NCBI GenBank assembly: GCA_021495925.1
Contig: JAKEKT010000055.1
Span: 1 to 64,000 of the forward strand
Origin: Diplodia intermedia
Lineage: Eukaryota > Ascomycota > Dothideomycetes > Botryosphaeriales > Botryosphaeriaceae
Length of the DNA stretch: 64,000 bases
Direction: 5' to 3'
Shown here piece after piece: positions 45,418 to 55,629 of the stretch. The notes under the pieces were generated by a model. That model had not been told where the DNA came from, ran no database searches, and was given only the letters and a program-made list of their open reading frames with translations. Position numbers and translations under genes: made by a program. Position 1 is the stretch's first letter, and every line of letters begins with the position of its first letter.

Positions 45418-45720
45418 AGGAGGAGGCCATTCGACGCGAGGCCCGGAAAGCCGTCCGGACGGAGATTGACGAGGCCCAGAGGCATGAGGCCAAGAGGCTG
45501 GAGGCTGAGATGCGCTAGGTGCGAAGTATCACGGAGGTGGAGGCGTGGAGGCAGGAGGCTCGCAGGGAGGATGCCCGGTGGCAGGAGGAGGCCCGAAAGG
45601 AGGAGACCCGTAGACAGGAGGCCCAGTGGCAGGAGCTCCGCGCCCAGCAGCAGGAAGTGAAAAGGGCGCAGAGTCAGAGGGAGGAGCATCCACCACGGCA
45701 TGAGGATATGGTGTATGTTG
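45418..45720 (+). pseudogene. Broken copy of the coiled-coil gene (module gene A, unit 2)
   Basis: Homologous to exon 2 of the gene at 41530. The intron end (GCTGATTCTCACTCAG) and first codons EEAIRREARK align with GCTAACCCTCACACAG and EEAAIRKDAR. A TAG (45516-45518) follows EAEMR where the intact copy has GAA. The frame continues afterwards with VEAWRQEARR and ends HPPRHEDM, where the intact gene has PPPPYEDV, so the PPxY motif is lost. The stop codon is also lost. No equivalent of exon 1 is found in the expected place. The nonsense change is not of the C-to-T RIP type. Confidence 0.7.
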
Positions 45721-46915
45721 GAATACAAGGGACAGTTACGCGCACTGCAACTCATTGCAGCGGCTGTGCTTTTTGCTTTGCAACAGTATAGACGCTGTTG
45801 GCAGCGGGTCCGATCGCTCAAGTGTGGTGTTCAGTGCTTTCTCTTCGGGTATCTCAAAACAGCAACACACGTTCACCTCCTCAAACCCATGCATTAGCCT
45901 CCCACAACGGTTCGTGAGCCCAGGCTAAGCGTGCCGGTAAGGGATGCAGGAAGGGCTCGGGCGAGGCGCGCTGCTCCCGAGAGAGAATTCGGCAGGTCTA
46001 TTGGCTAAACACTTCAATATTTGAGCTTCTTGAGGGATCTGATTGCACGTAATTTAGTGACGGTTTGGTTAACTTGAATTGGAATCTCTTCCTCTTGCTC
46101 AACTCGGCGTCTTGATGGTTCGGTCATTCAACAATCGCTTAGAGGCTCAGCCGGCTACATCCATTCAAGAAAAAAAAAAGAAGAAACAAAATGCGGACCC
46201 TGTCAGCAATGACATTTGTCACCCCGCATGCCTTAGGCGGAGACTTTGGCACAGCGGGTAACAAAAGAAATTGCTTTTCCCGCATCTGCCTTACATACAT
46301 ACTACGTTATCATATTAACTTCTTATGTTGGAAGTGTCTGGTCATTAGTGAACTCAAAAGGCCAATTTATTTTGTTACCTGCTGTGTTGGTAGTGGCTCC
46401 AGCGAGTCCTTCGACGCTCGGGGGCCAATTCCAGTACAGACCTCGGCGAATACGACGCCCTGGATGGAAATGGCAGTACGGAATTAGAGTACTTTGGCAA
46501 TCCGGAGAACAGTTAAGCTGCTTAATCAATAGCAACATGCTGAAAACCCGGCTAAGATCTAAAGTTCTTTGCGGAAGGGTCTGGGTATGCTATGGTCGGC
46601 GCTCTTACTCTTGATAAGTGTCATCATATTGATATGTGCCGGTGGTCAAATCACCCTCATACTCAGAAGTGTTATTCAGCAACTGGAGGTCGCTGTCCAG
46701 GAACATTTTCTCTAGGAACGTGTTATACACCTCGCGTCGTCACCAAAATTCGCCGGCCATAAAATGCCACCGACTTTCCACTCAAGCTCCCAAACCTTTC
46801 CAGTACAAACTCGCGAGGCCAGTCTTCTACGGCAACCCACCCGGACCCGTAACATAACAACCCTCGCCCTCGTACTTCACAGTCATTCCGGAATTCCAAC
46901 ACTTCTCTGCCCAAC
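45721..46915. other. Intergenic within unit 2, contains a MITE-like element
   Basis: 45795-45905 resembles 42135-42245 downstream of module gene A. The element at 46250-46386 interrupts the region. 46600-46720 and 46720-46910 resemble promoter blocks of unit 1. No intact gene is seen. Confidence 0.55.
46250..46386. mobile_element. 137-bp MITE-like element with 24-bp terminal inverted repeats
   Basis: Positions 46250-46273 (starting CACAGCGGGTAACAAAA) are the reverse complement of 46363-46386 with two mismatches. TTGG flanks both ends (46246-46249 and 46387-46390), a candidate 4-bp target duplication. The interior of 89 bp is A+T-rich and non-coding. One end is repeated at 28334-28357. This is a short non-autonomous DNA transposon by structure; the superfamily is not assignable from this window. 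Confidence 0.75.
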
Positions 46916-48799
46916 ATGCATCCGTATCGAAACAAGTCCCTGATGGAGGAGATCCGGGCCACGGAGGCAGAGCTGGAGGAGATGCAGAGGAGGAGAAACC
47001 AAAACCAGCGCTCAGAGATCCGCAGAAGAGAAGACGAGCTCCAGGAGCTGAGGAGAAGGCAAGACGAAACGGCGAGGAGGCAGGAGACCAGGTTGTACGC
47101 CCAGGCCACCGGTTATCGGTCCTCTCCGGCGAGCTACGAGCGCCGGTCCGTCTACATGGAGGAGACCAGCTACCCCATGGAGAGGGAGAGAACCAGTTCT
47201 CGCCAATATGTCCCCGGCACTAACAGGTCCGGCTACGACCACCCTGCGGAGAGGGAGATGAGCAGCGCTACTCGTCAATTCCCGATCACCACACCCAGGC
47301 ACTCCATGTACGGCTCGACGGAGAGGGACCCGCCCACCAGCACTCGCCAGCAGGTCCCCAACACCACTTCCACGCCGTCCGTCCACAGCTCCACGCAGCA
47401 GCGCGCGAGCCACGGGCGCAGCGAGACGTTCCCATGCCAGCACCAGCACAGGCCTCCCATCAGCAGTGCCGCGCCGGCGCCGCATTCCCAGCGCCAGCAC
47501 CGACCCAGCAACAACAACCCAAGGAGCCAAAGCCAGCACCAAGAGGGCCCCGCCTCGACGGTCGACGACCACATCGAGGGCCTCAGGCGTCGGCTGCACA
47601 ACCTGGCCACCAGCGGCGATCAGCCCGTCTTCAGCCACGACACCCGCCCGGCTACCGACCCGTCCGTCTCCAGTGGTGCTCCGGAGGATGCGGCTGCCCG
47701 CCCGAACGCGCGCAGGACCGGGGCGTGGGTCGGCTCGCTCAACGACGACGACATTAACGCCGGCGGCGCCGGCTTCGAGGCGTGGGAGGATCAGGGGAGC
47801 ATTGCGACGGGCGTTTCGAGGGGACATACCAACGAGACCACGGGTCTCGGTACCGCCGCCGCCGCCGCCGCCGCCGGCTGTACTTCCACGGAGGATGAGG
47901 AGGTCGCTGGTGGAAGCCGCCGCGGTGGTGGTGATCCAGCTCCGACGACGAACGTGCCGGCATCCGCGGTCAATACGGACCTCCCCTTCCCCGTCTTCGA
48001 CCGGGGCGCGTGGGCGGCGCTGCGCGCGCGGGACCGCTCGCTGCCCTTTCCCGGCAGCGCGGAGGCGTTCGGGCACCCGGACGAGCTCGACACCGACCTG
48101 TGGGTGGGCGTGGACAATCCCGCCGTGCTGAGCGTGTCGTCAAGCGTAATCACCAAGTACCTCCCGGACCTCCGCGACGTCTACGACCGGCGTCCCGGCG
48201 CCAAGTTCAGGTTGAAGAGCGACGACGACCCCTACACGCCGAGGTATGGCGTCCTGATCGCGCTGGACGAGGGCGGCGGGTTGGTGCTGCGGCCGCTGTC
48301 GAGGCTGCGGATCAGCCACGGCCGCTTGCAGGTCGACGACCGGACGGGGAAGTTCAAGAAACACTTCGTTGACTTCGTCAGGGCGCTGCACGGCAAGGAG
48401 GTGCGCGACGTCGACGGCTTCCGCGTCGGCATGAGCAGGACGGCGCGGTACTTCGACTGTTCGGAAGCCATTAGTCGCTGCCTCAGGACGGTTGAGGCGC
48501 GGCAGAGGCCCGAGCTGGAAGCCGCCGTCGAGAAGGAGGCGTGCGACTGGATGCATTTCAGCTTCAGGTACGACTCGAAGCCGACGTTCAAGTTGGCCTT
48601 TGATGCTGTGGCCCGGCAGGCTCTGGCGGGCGGCGACGTCACCGATTTTCTGAGGGACGTTCCTAACGCTGCGAGAGACATCGTGAGGATTAAGGTCGAT
48701 ATGTTGCGGAGGAATATCGAGGATGACGCTATTTGGCAGCGTGCGTGGAATGCCATTGACGGGGGTCATCCGGTTCCTTCGGAGCCTTCCATCAGATAG
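46916..48799 (+). CDS. BTB/POZ-like domain protein, paralog 2 (module gene B, unit 2)
   Basis: Intronless, 627 aa. Residues 1-65 form an Arg/Glu-rich coiled coil (MEEIRATEAELEEMQRRR, RRQDETARRQETRL) that resembles module gene A rather than paralog 1. A long Ser/Thr/Gln/Arg-rich disordered region follows. The two blocks shared with paralog 1 are RRLHNLATSGD near residue 225 and WVGSLNDDD with FEAWEDQGS near 272-296. The C-terminal region from residue 358 aligns with paralog 1 almost without gaps. It has DTDLWVGVDNPAVLSVSSSV, YGVLIALDEGGGLVLRPL, FVRALHGKEVRDVDGFRV, YFDCSEAISRCLRTVEARQ and finally NIEDDAIWQRAWNAI. This order fits a divergent fungal BTB fold with its C-terminal helical extension. 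The upstream flank CTGCCCAACATGC matches that of module gene A. Confidence 0.72.
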   Translation: MHPYRNKSLMEEIRATEAELEEMQRRRNQNQRSEIRRREDELQELRRRQDETARRQETRLYAQATGYRSSPASYERRSVYMEETSYPMERERTSSRQYVPGTNRSGYDHPAEREMSSATRQFPITTPRHSMYGSTERDPPTSTRQQVPNTTSTPSVHSSTQQRASHGRSETFPCQHQHRPPISSAAPAPHSQRQHRPSNNNPRSQSQHQEGPASTVDDHIEGLRRRLHNLATSGDQPVFSHDTRPATDPSVSSGAPEDAAARPNARRTGAWVGSLNDDDINAGGAGFEAWEDQGSIATGVSRGHTNETTGLGTAAAAAAAGCTSTEDEEVAGGSRRGGGDPAPTTNVPASAVNTDLPFPVFDRGAWAALRARDRSLPFPGSAEAFGHPDELDTDLWVGVDNPAVLSVSSSVITKYLPDLRDVYDRRPGAKFRLKSDDDPYTPRYGVLIALDEGGGLVLRPLSRLRISHGRLQVDDRTGKFKKHFVDFVRALHGKEVRDVDGFRVGMSRTARYFDCSEAISRCLRTVEARQRPELEAAVEKEACDWMHFSFRYDSKPTFKLAFDAVARQALAGGDVTDFLRDVPNAARDIVRIKVDMLRRNIEDDAIWQRAWNAIDGGHPVPSEPSIR

Positions 48800-49703
48800 G
48801 GATTATCGCTACTGGGGGAAGACTGCAGGGAGAGTGAAGTCCGGCCAATGATAGATAGAAGGGTCACCTATACTTGATGGAACTTCAACTTCGACTCGTT
48901 CATGACCTCCAACATCTCCAGAGAATACTGTACGAACTCGAAGCGGTAGTGTTGTACTTTATCCAGTCCGAGATCGTTAGAGTATAGATGTCGGTAAGAT
49001 AGAGTCGGAAATGGAACCTTTTGATTCAAGGATATATATAATGGTGAAGCAGGATGATCGATCAGTGAAGGCTGCTGTTGATACTATATACCACCTGGTA
49101 GCAAACTAAAGCAAACAACCCGCTGTAGCCTCGTGAAAGGATGCCTGTAGATCAGAATATCATCCATGTGTTCGTATATTCCTATTGTTAATTCTTAGGC
49201 GCTCGAAACTGAGGAGTCGAAACTGAGGAGTCATTACTGCTTAGCGTTGTTTGCTTTAAGTTTTTCGCAAACCGTGTCCTCCCTGCTTGAATCGGTTTGT
49301 TCTCGAACAACTTCGCCCACACCGGCATCAAGTTCACCACCTTTAATCCAAATTCGCACGGTCCCTCCTCGTTGATGGTCAGTAGTGGCTTTTGTTCCAT
49401 TCTACTGGAGCACGTGTTGTTTTCTTTGTGTCAAATGCGGCTTACCTCCCTATCTGGGGAAAAGTGATGCTTCATCTTTCTACTCTTCACCCTCACCACC
49501 ACGTACTCCGTAGAAACAAACCCCCAACACATTCCCGAAAAACTCCATCATCTCTGTTCGCATGCATGCATGCATGCACCCCCGACACATCACTCTCGAC
49601 CCATACATACTCGCATTGCAAACACTCATCACAATTTACTTCACACACATTCCCAGCGTCCAGCTCCCGCACCTCTCTCCCCTCCCCCACCCCTCCACCT
49701 CCC
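48800..49703. other. 3' flank of BTB-like gene 2 and end of the duplication
   Basis: Sequence similarity to the unit 1 flank ends near 49370. From 49500 to 49700 lies C/A-rich DNA with GCAT tandem repeats at 49562-49577 and a CAT repeat near 49725. No gene is seen. Confidence 0.5.
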
Positions 49704-51188
49704 TCAGTACCTATCCTCACCACCATCATCATCATCATACAACCCCTTCCACATGAAAAAATCCCGCCACTCGGCCTCGCTCCCGAACTCATCCCTGTCG
49801 TACATGTCGGGCAGCGGGGCGCGCAGCTCGCGGTGCACGGCGGCCGTGGTGCGCCAGCCGATCCAGCCGGCGTGCTCCCAGTCGACAATACCAACAACAC
49901 TAGGGCGGCCGGTGGCGGGGTCGCCGCCGTCGACGATGATGATGTTGGAGGTGCTGAGGTCGTTGTGGGCGAAGCGGGTGTCGCGGTCGGGGTGGTCGAG
50001 GGAGTAGGGGGTGGTGGTGTCGGGGTCGGGATCGTCGTCGTCGTCGAGGAAGACGGTGGTGTTGCGGGTGTGGGAGTTCAAGCGTGGAGAGGAGGATGCG
50101 TAGTCGTCGTCGCCGTCGTCCAAGCCGCTGTCTTTGCGTTTGCCGGGAGCAGCAGCAGAAACACCACCACCGTTTCCCCAACCGATCCCCGCGCGCGCTC
50201 CCGCAAACGACTTCACCTTCTGCTGCGACGACGGCGGCGGCGGCGGGGGAAGCATCAACCGCCTCTCCCTCGGCGTCAGCGCCCTCGCCCAAATCGCGCT
50301 ATAATCATCCACAACATACGCCCTCCTCTTCCCGCCCCCTCCCTCCTCCCTCACCACCCGTCTCGCCAACGTCCTCGCAAACGCCCTCACCCTCCCCCTC
50401 AACGCCTTCTTCGCACCGGCGTCCAGATACCGCCACGCCACCTCCAAGCTCACGCCGGGCAGCCTCTCCTGCACCAGCACGTCGCCGCCGAGCAAGCGTC
50501 CCGCGAAATAAACGCGAGGGACGCGCACGCCTTCGGCTTCGCTGCCGCCGGCGTCGACGACGTGTTTCCGCACGAGCGCGAGCGCGGCGACCTCGTTGGC
50601 GTCGACGCGGCTGTAGTCGCGGCGGCGGCGCGTGGGCGGGGCGAGGTGGTTGGTTTTGATGATGCAGCCGCCGACGGCGAAGATCCAGCGGCCGAGGGCG
50701 ACCGATGAGGAAGAGGTGTTGTTGTCGGGCTCGGCGTCGTCGACGGGCGACAGCATCAGCGTGTCGGCGTTGCAGTGCGTCGTGAGCACGTCTTCCCAGT
50801 AGCGGATGCTGGCGGGCTTCGTCGACAGGATGTGTGAGGCGCACGGCTGGAAGTCGGCGGGCGAGGGTGCGTAGCGGCCGTAGTGGGGGAGGTCGCGGAA
50901 GGGGTCGTCGAGGGGCAGGCGGGAGGGGTCGGTTTCGAAGGGGTTGATGGGGCCGGCGGTTATGGGGGTCATGGTGGTGGTGGCGGGGAAGGTTGGGGAG
51001 GAGCGGCCGGTGTTGGAGGTGGGCGGCGTGGGAGGGAGGTCTTTGTCCTTGTTTGGTGGCGGGCCCATGTGAGTGCTGTTGTGGGGCGAAGGACCCGGGG
51101 TCGGGACTTCGGCCAGTGGGAGGAGGTGGCCATTGGGCGCGACAACGGTGGGCGCGAACTTTGGGATGGGTTGAGGTTGGGCGGCCAT
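49704..51188 (-). CDS. APH-like phosphotransferase family protein (second copy type)
   Basis: Single exon, 494 aa from MAAQPQPIPKFAPTVV. The start is chosen over farther upstream codons because translation before it is not protein-like. An N-terminal Pro/Thr-rich region of about 90 residues precedes the kinase-like fold. ALGRWIFAVGGCIIKTNH looks like the nucleotide-binding strand region, and LVQERLPGVSLEVAW the hinge. The catalytic loop is HNDLSTSNI near residue 407, followed by VGIVDWEHAGW near 432. A low-complexity Asp/Ser/Pro insert of about 100 residues lies between the lobes. It is distinct from the kinase at 2775 and is not a recent duplicate. The substrate is unknown. Confidence 0.82.
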   Translation of the reverse strand: MAAQPQPIPKFAPTVVAPNGHLLPLAEVPTPGPSPHNSTHMGPPPNKDKDLPPTPPTSNTGRSSPTFPATTTMTPITAGPINPFETDPSRLPLDDPFRDLPHYGRYAPSPADFQPCASHILSTKPASIRYWEDVLTTHCNADTLMLSPVDDAEPDNNTSSSSVALGRWIFAVGGCIIKTNHLAPPTRRRRDYSRVDANEVAALALVRKHVVDAGGSEAEGVRVPRVYFAGRLLGGDVLVQERLPGVSLEVAWRYLDAGAKKALRGRVRAFARTLARRVVREEGGGGKRRAYVVDDYSAIWARALTPRERRLMLPPPPPPSSQQKVKSFAGARAGIGWGNGGGVSAAAPGKRKDSGLDDGDDDYASSSPRLNSHTRNTTVFLDDDDDPDPDTTTPYSLDHPDRDTRFAHNDLSTSNIIIVDGGDPATGRPSVVGIVDWEHAGWIGWRTTAAVHRELRAPLPDMYDRDEFGSEAEWRDFFMWKGLYDDDDGGEDRY

Positions 51189-52927
51189 GATTGCTGGTGG
51201 AAGGTGAGGTGTGTCTGAGTCGAGGGCGGGGAAGGTTTTAGCTGAGAAGAGGTACGTCAGTTGAAGTGAAGGGGCAGAGCAGAGCGGAATGCAATTGACG
51301 GGGAAACATATACAAAAGAGGAAGTGCTGAGTCACACAACGGCTGAAGGCAAAGAGAGGTTGACGTTGACAGGGCGGTCGAGAAGCACCATTATCAGGCA
51401 TGTGTATATACGTGTGCATGCAGGTGCTTCCCTCCTGCAGCCCGAGCGCCGGCCGAAGTCCACGTTCTACCAATCGTCGACATTTCCCGGGCGTGCCGGT
51501 GCAATGGGAAAACGAAGCCTTCTTTTCCTTGTGTCCCCAGCTCTTGAAACAACTTCAAACAAACGGTTGACCACTCACGTTGAAGTTAATATGCTAGCCG
51601 AGCACAGCGCGTGCGACGTCTCAGAGGAGCGCAGGTAAGCGTGGCAATTGGAATGAGAATATTATGACAGCCAAAAGAAGCCGAGGTGAGAGCGGAGGAA
51701 GAAAGAAGAAGAAGACGCAGACGAAGAAGGGGCGCGGGCAGTATAGAAGCCAAGTACGGCCCCATCGTGGACGGCCGCTCCTTCCGGTGCGCTGAGCTTG
51801 CATGGGCGGTGGCGGCCCCTTGCAGCTGCCCAACCCCGCAAGAAGGAAGGAACGAGACCATCCGTCCGCTGCCGCCTCGCCTGACCACCCAGTGGTAGCC
51901 CGTAGCGCGGGCCGCGTAACCTACACTGCTGGCGGTAAACCCAGATTCTGGAACCGTCGGCCTCCAGGGCCCCGGTCATCAGTCAGACCCAACAAGACGG
52001 AAGCAACCTGTAACTTTTCTCCAGGAAGGCCCACGAGCCCTACACGCTCGCTCGTTGGCCGCCCTGCCTTCGGAGAGAGAGAAAGGGGATGGTAACGAAC
52101 GGCGCAAGAACGCAAGGACCTCCCTCCCTCCGAGTCAGCAGCAAGTAGCACCAGCCATCATCGTGAGATGGGACGGGGGGTGTGTGGCACGTTCCCTCTC
52201 TCTCTTTATTTCTGCCGCTAACGGCCACCCCTGCCTTCCCCAGGCCGGGCTAGACCGCGTCTGGTGGCACACCAAACCCATCCCCGCCATCCACACGCAC
52301 CCGCGCGCACACACAACACAATCCTGTTGGCAGCAGGCATGCCACCCCCAGGCCGGCCGGCCCCCCCGCTCCCGTCCTCCGTAGCGCACGCTAGTCAGCC
52401 CTTTCCGCAATCTCACACCCCAAAAAAAAAAAAAACCACTTTTCAGCCGCCTCACCGCCAAGGCCTTCTCCCCTAACCTTCCCACCCAATGAGAACTCGA
52501 GCCCCAGAATCGTTCGCAACAGAGCGATCTTAAACCCAGTGAAAAAAAAATCCACGCAGTCCCGCATCCGGCGTCAGTTGAAGAATGAAAAAAAAAAACC
52601 CCCCCATCGTCGCTCACTACTCCCTCCCTCTCTCTCTCTTTTGGAATACGTGCGTGGGAGGGAAAAGAAAAAAACAAAAACAACAACACCCCGGAAAATG
52701 CCCAATCAAAACATCCATCAACTATTAAGGCAACATGCATGCCGTTCCTGTATTCGTAGCGCGCGCGCGGGTGTTGTTCCGACGCCCCTTTGCAAAAGCC
52801 GGAAAGAAGAAAAGCCCGGCTTTTTGCTTTGCAATCATCTCATGCATCGTTCCATAATCCATCATTTGAATCCCACTTCCCATCCCGTGCCCCCCACCCC
52901 CTCCCTCCCGTACTCTCACTCCCCAAC
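51189..52927. other. Intergenic: second kinase promoter and striatin 3' flank
   Basis: 1.7 kb. Simple-sequence tracts include AAGAAG purine repeats near 51700, A-runs near 52421, 52541 and 52587, and CT repeats near 52630. No gene is recognised. Confidence 0.5.
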
Positions 52928-55629
52928 CTACGCGTGGATGAGGCTCCTGACAAACACCTTCACGACACCGTCCCCGCCTGCAGAAACAACCAGGCGGCCG
53001 TCCTGACTCCATACGACGCTGCAAACCCCTTCTCCGCGCATTATGCGGTGGCTGGATATCTCTTGCGTGCAAATGCGCTTCTCCAGCGACCAGAACCGGA
53101 TCGACGCGTCGTGGCCGGCCGATACGGCCTCGCGGCCATCGGGCGACAAGTGGAGTGCCGAAATCGCGGCAGGATGCGCAAGCATCGAGTATGTACATTG
53201 GCCTTGGGATTCATGTTAGCGAAAACGACCATCAAATGCTGGGCTTATCTGCCGGGGGGGCCTTGTCTCAGTGCTTACCGCTGTTGGCATCGAAGAACCT
53301 GATGAACCTGTCTTCGTGCCCGCTGATGACGACGCCTTCCACACCGCCCGCCGTGCCCGTCGCACCGTGCAATCCTCCTTCTTCCTCCCCGCTTACACGG
53401 CCTGTCTCTGCGCTCGAGGAGGCCTCGATCGAGGGGACCGCAACGACAGTGTTGACGCCCGTCTTGCTTGTGCCGTCGTATGTCTCGGCGCTGGCCATGC
53501 CGATAATCTCCTCGCCAGTGCGCGTGTCGAAGATGAGAATGGACGCGTCCGAGTATGAGACCACGATAGTCTCGCCCGTCTTGGACAGCGGAGTGATGCA
53601 CGTCGGCGAAGGCACACCCGAACGTTCAATCGAGTGAACGAGGGTACAGTGGAAAGGCGTCGAGGTGGCCACGCTGGGCTGAGGCGAAGATGGGAAGTTC
53701 GAGCCCGAAGTAACCGAGTGCCTGCGGCTGCCGCCAACTCCACGCCTTGAGCCGGCTGAAGGAGAAACAAGCTGAGGAGGCGCGCTGACGGCCCAAATCT
53801 TGATGGTGCCATCGGCCGAACCAGAAGCCAAGAGCACTCGCTCAGGCCCACCGAAGTTGCTCGCACCTCCGCCGAAGACTTGTCCGCAGTTCGACGGGAG
53901 GACGCAAACTGCCCAAACAGCATCCGTATGGCCATCCAGCGTCGCCTTCGGGTCAACCCGTCCTCTTTCCCAGACTCTGACGGTCGCATCCTGACCACCT
54001 GAGAATATCCAGCCGTCGCCCGTGACTCGTCCACCTGTCGAGAAGCTTGCGTTGGATGCCGTAAGAGACGTAACAACGCCCTCGTGTCCTCTGTGAGTGA
54101 AATAGCTTTGAATATCAATGTCCGTACCGAGCGAGCCATGTTGTCCGGCGGCATAGCTGGCTGGTATTATCCATCTCTTTATCGTGCCATCGTCACCCGC
54201 CGTGCAAATCTCGGGCTCCGAGGGCGTGCCTCCTCCCGTGAAAATGACTGAGCGGACGACGTCGAGATGACCGCGGAGAGCATATCGGACCTTGAACTGC
54301 TGGGGATCTGCCTTGGCGCCCTGTGCCGAGACGTCACTCATCTCGTTTCCTTGACTTCTCCGTCGTGATATTGACTGAGCTCCTGAACTCTTTCTCCTGT
54401 GAGATTGCGGACCAGAACGGGGCGGAGACTTGGCCGGAATGCTGTTGGCGCTGGGGAAGATGTCCGTGTCCGGTCTCCGGGGCGGCGGAACATCTGGTGG
54501 CGGCTCGGGCGGTCCAGTGGTGTCGTCGAAATTCCAACCGTCGGGGTCTTCCGTTACAGTGCTCTGGACGCCGCCATGCTCGGACTCTCGTGCAGGGAGC
54601 GGGCGGCCATAGCTATCATAACTGTGCGTGACCTTTTCCACCTCATCCTCGGCGATGTTCGAAAACTGGGGTTCAGATTCGATGTGTGACTGAGGCTCGG
54701 CAGACACGGGGATCTGGGGCAGAGGCTGGGCGCTCGGCGGCTCTCTCGTCATGAAAGGGGCTTGCTGGGGCAACTGCGAGGTGTGGGTGAGGTTGGGAAC
54801 ATCAGCAATAGACGGCACGGGCGGCGGCTGATGGTTGGGAATGGGAGCTTGCTGCGGCAGGCTCATGGGTATTCCCTTCTGACGGTGCTGCTGCTGCATG
54901 TATGCCTCCTCTAAAGGGATGCCCTGGTCGTGATTCAAGAAACCGGACGAGTTTGCCATCGAGTGTAACTGAGCGTGTGTGGGCGGAGGGTGAGCTGGCG
55001 GCTGCAAGAGGTAGGTGATTTCCTCAACGCATTTGGTGAGAAACTGCCTCGACTTGTCGCGCTGGGCTTCACGCTCCTGCTCGGGCGGATCGTGGGCTTC
55101 GGGCTCGATGTCGAGGAAGGAGTTGTGCGACTTGTTCGCGGCTGTAGCAGTGTATCAGTAGCTGCGCTGGATACGAGGGGCCTTGTCCACGCACGCTTCC
55201 TCTTGAGGTCCGGGCTGGCGCGCTCTTTGCCCTTGTCCTGGTCGGCGGGCTTCTCGCCTTGAGCCTGGGCCTTGCTCTTTTGGCGCTCGTTCCTCAATGC
55301 GTTCTCCAGCATCTTGACGTGTTTTTCCAGCTGGTCGTTGAGGCGCTTGGCGCTGCGGACCTCGCCCTCCTGCTTCGCGATCTTCGCCTTCATCTCGGCG
55401 CGTTCGATGTCCCAGGCATTGCGAGCTCTCTCGTGGTTGTGCCATTCGAGCTGGAGGAAGCGCATCACGCCTGGGGAGCGGGAGGGTCAGCGGCGGCGCG
55501 GGTTGGGGTGAGGGAGTCGGGGTGGAGCTTGGACTCACCCTGCAAAGTGTACTCGGTGCCGACGGGGCCCTGGTTGTCGCCCTGCTGGGCTTGGCCGTTA
55601 CCCATGGCGGAGGGGCTTTGCCAGGCCAT
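52928..55629 (-). CDS. PRO11: Striatin homolog, STRIPAK scaffold (PRO11-type)
   Basis: Four exons, 55629-55539, 55470-55195, 55141-53279 and 53202-52928, encode 834 aa, close to Sordaria PRO11. The N-terminal striatin domain has EYTLQGVMRFLQLEWHNHER across the first splice junction and a coiled coil (MKAKIAKQEGEVRSAKRLND). A Gln/Pro-rich linker precedes WD40 repeats from about residue 410 (RYALRGHLDVVRSVIF, WIFSGGQDATVRVWE, LLASGSADGTIKIWA). The last repeats come from exon 4 (SMLAHPAAISALHLSPDGRE ... VVSAGGDGVVKVFV). Striatin scaffolds PP2A and GCK kinases in signalling that controls hyphal fusion and fruiting bodies. The last acceptor is AAG rather than CAG/TAG, but the protein match supports it. 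Confidence 0.93.

Noticed and set aside
47012..48076. 354-codon open frame on the minus strand inside BTB-like gene 2
   Set aside because: The sense strand has a conserved paralog; the antisense frame is not preserved in paralog 1.
49562..49577. GCAT tandem repeat as a structured site
   Set aside because: Four copies of a 4-bp palindromic repeat; simple sequence with no further support.
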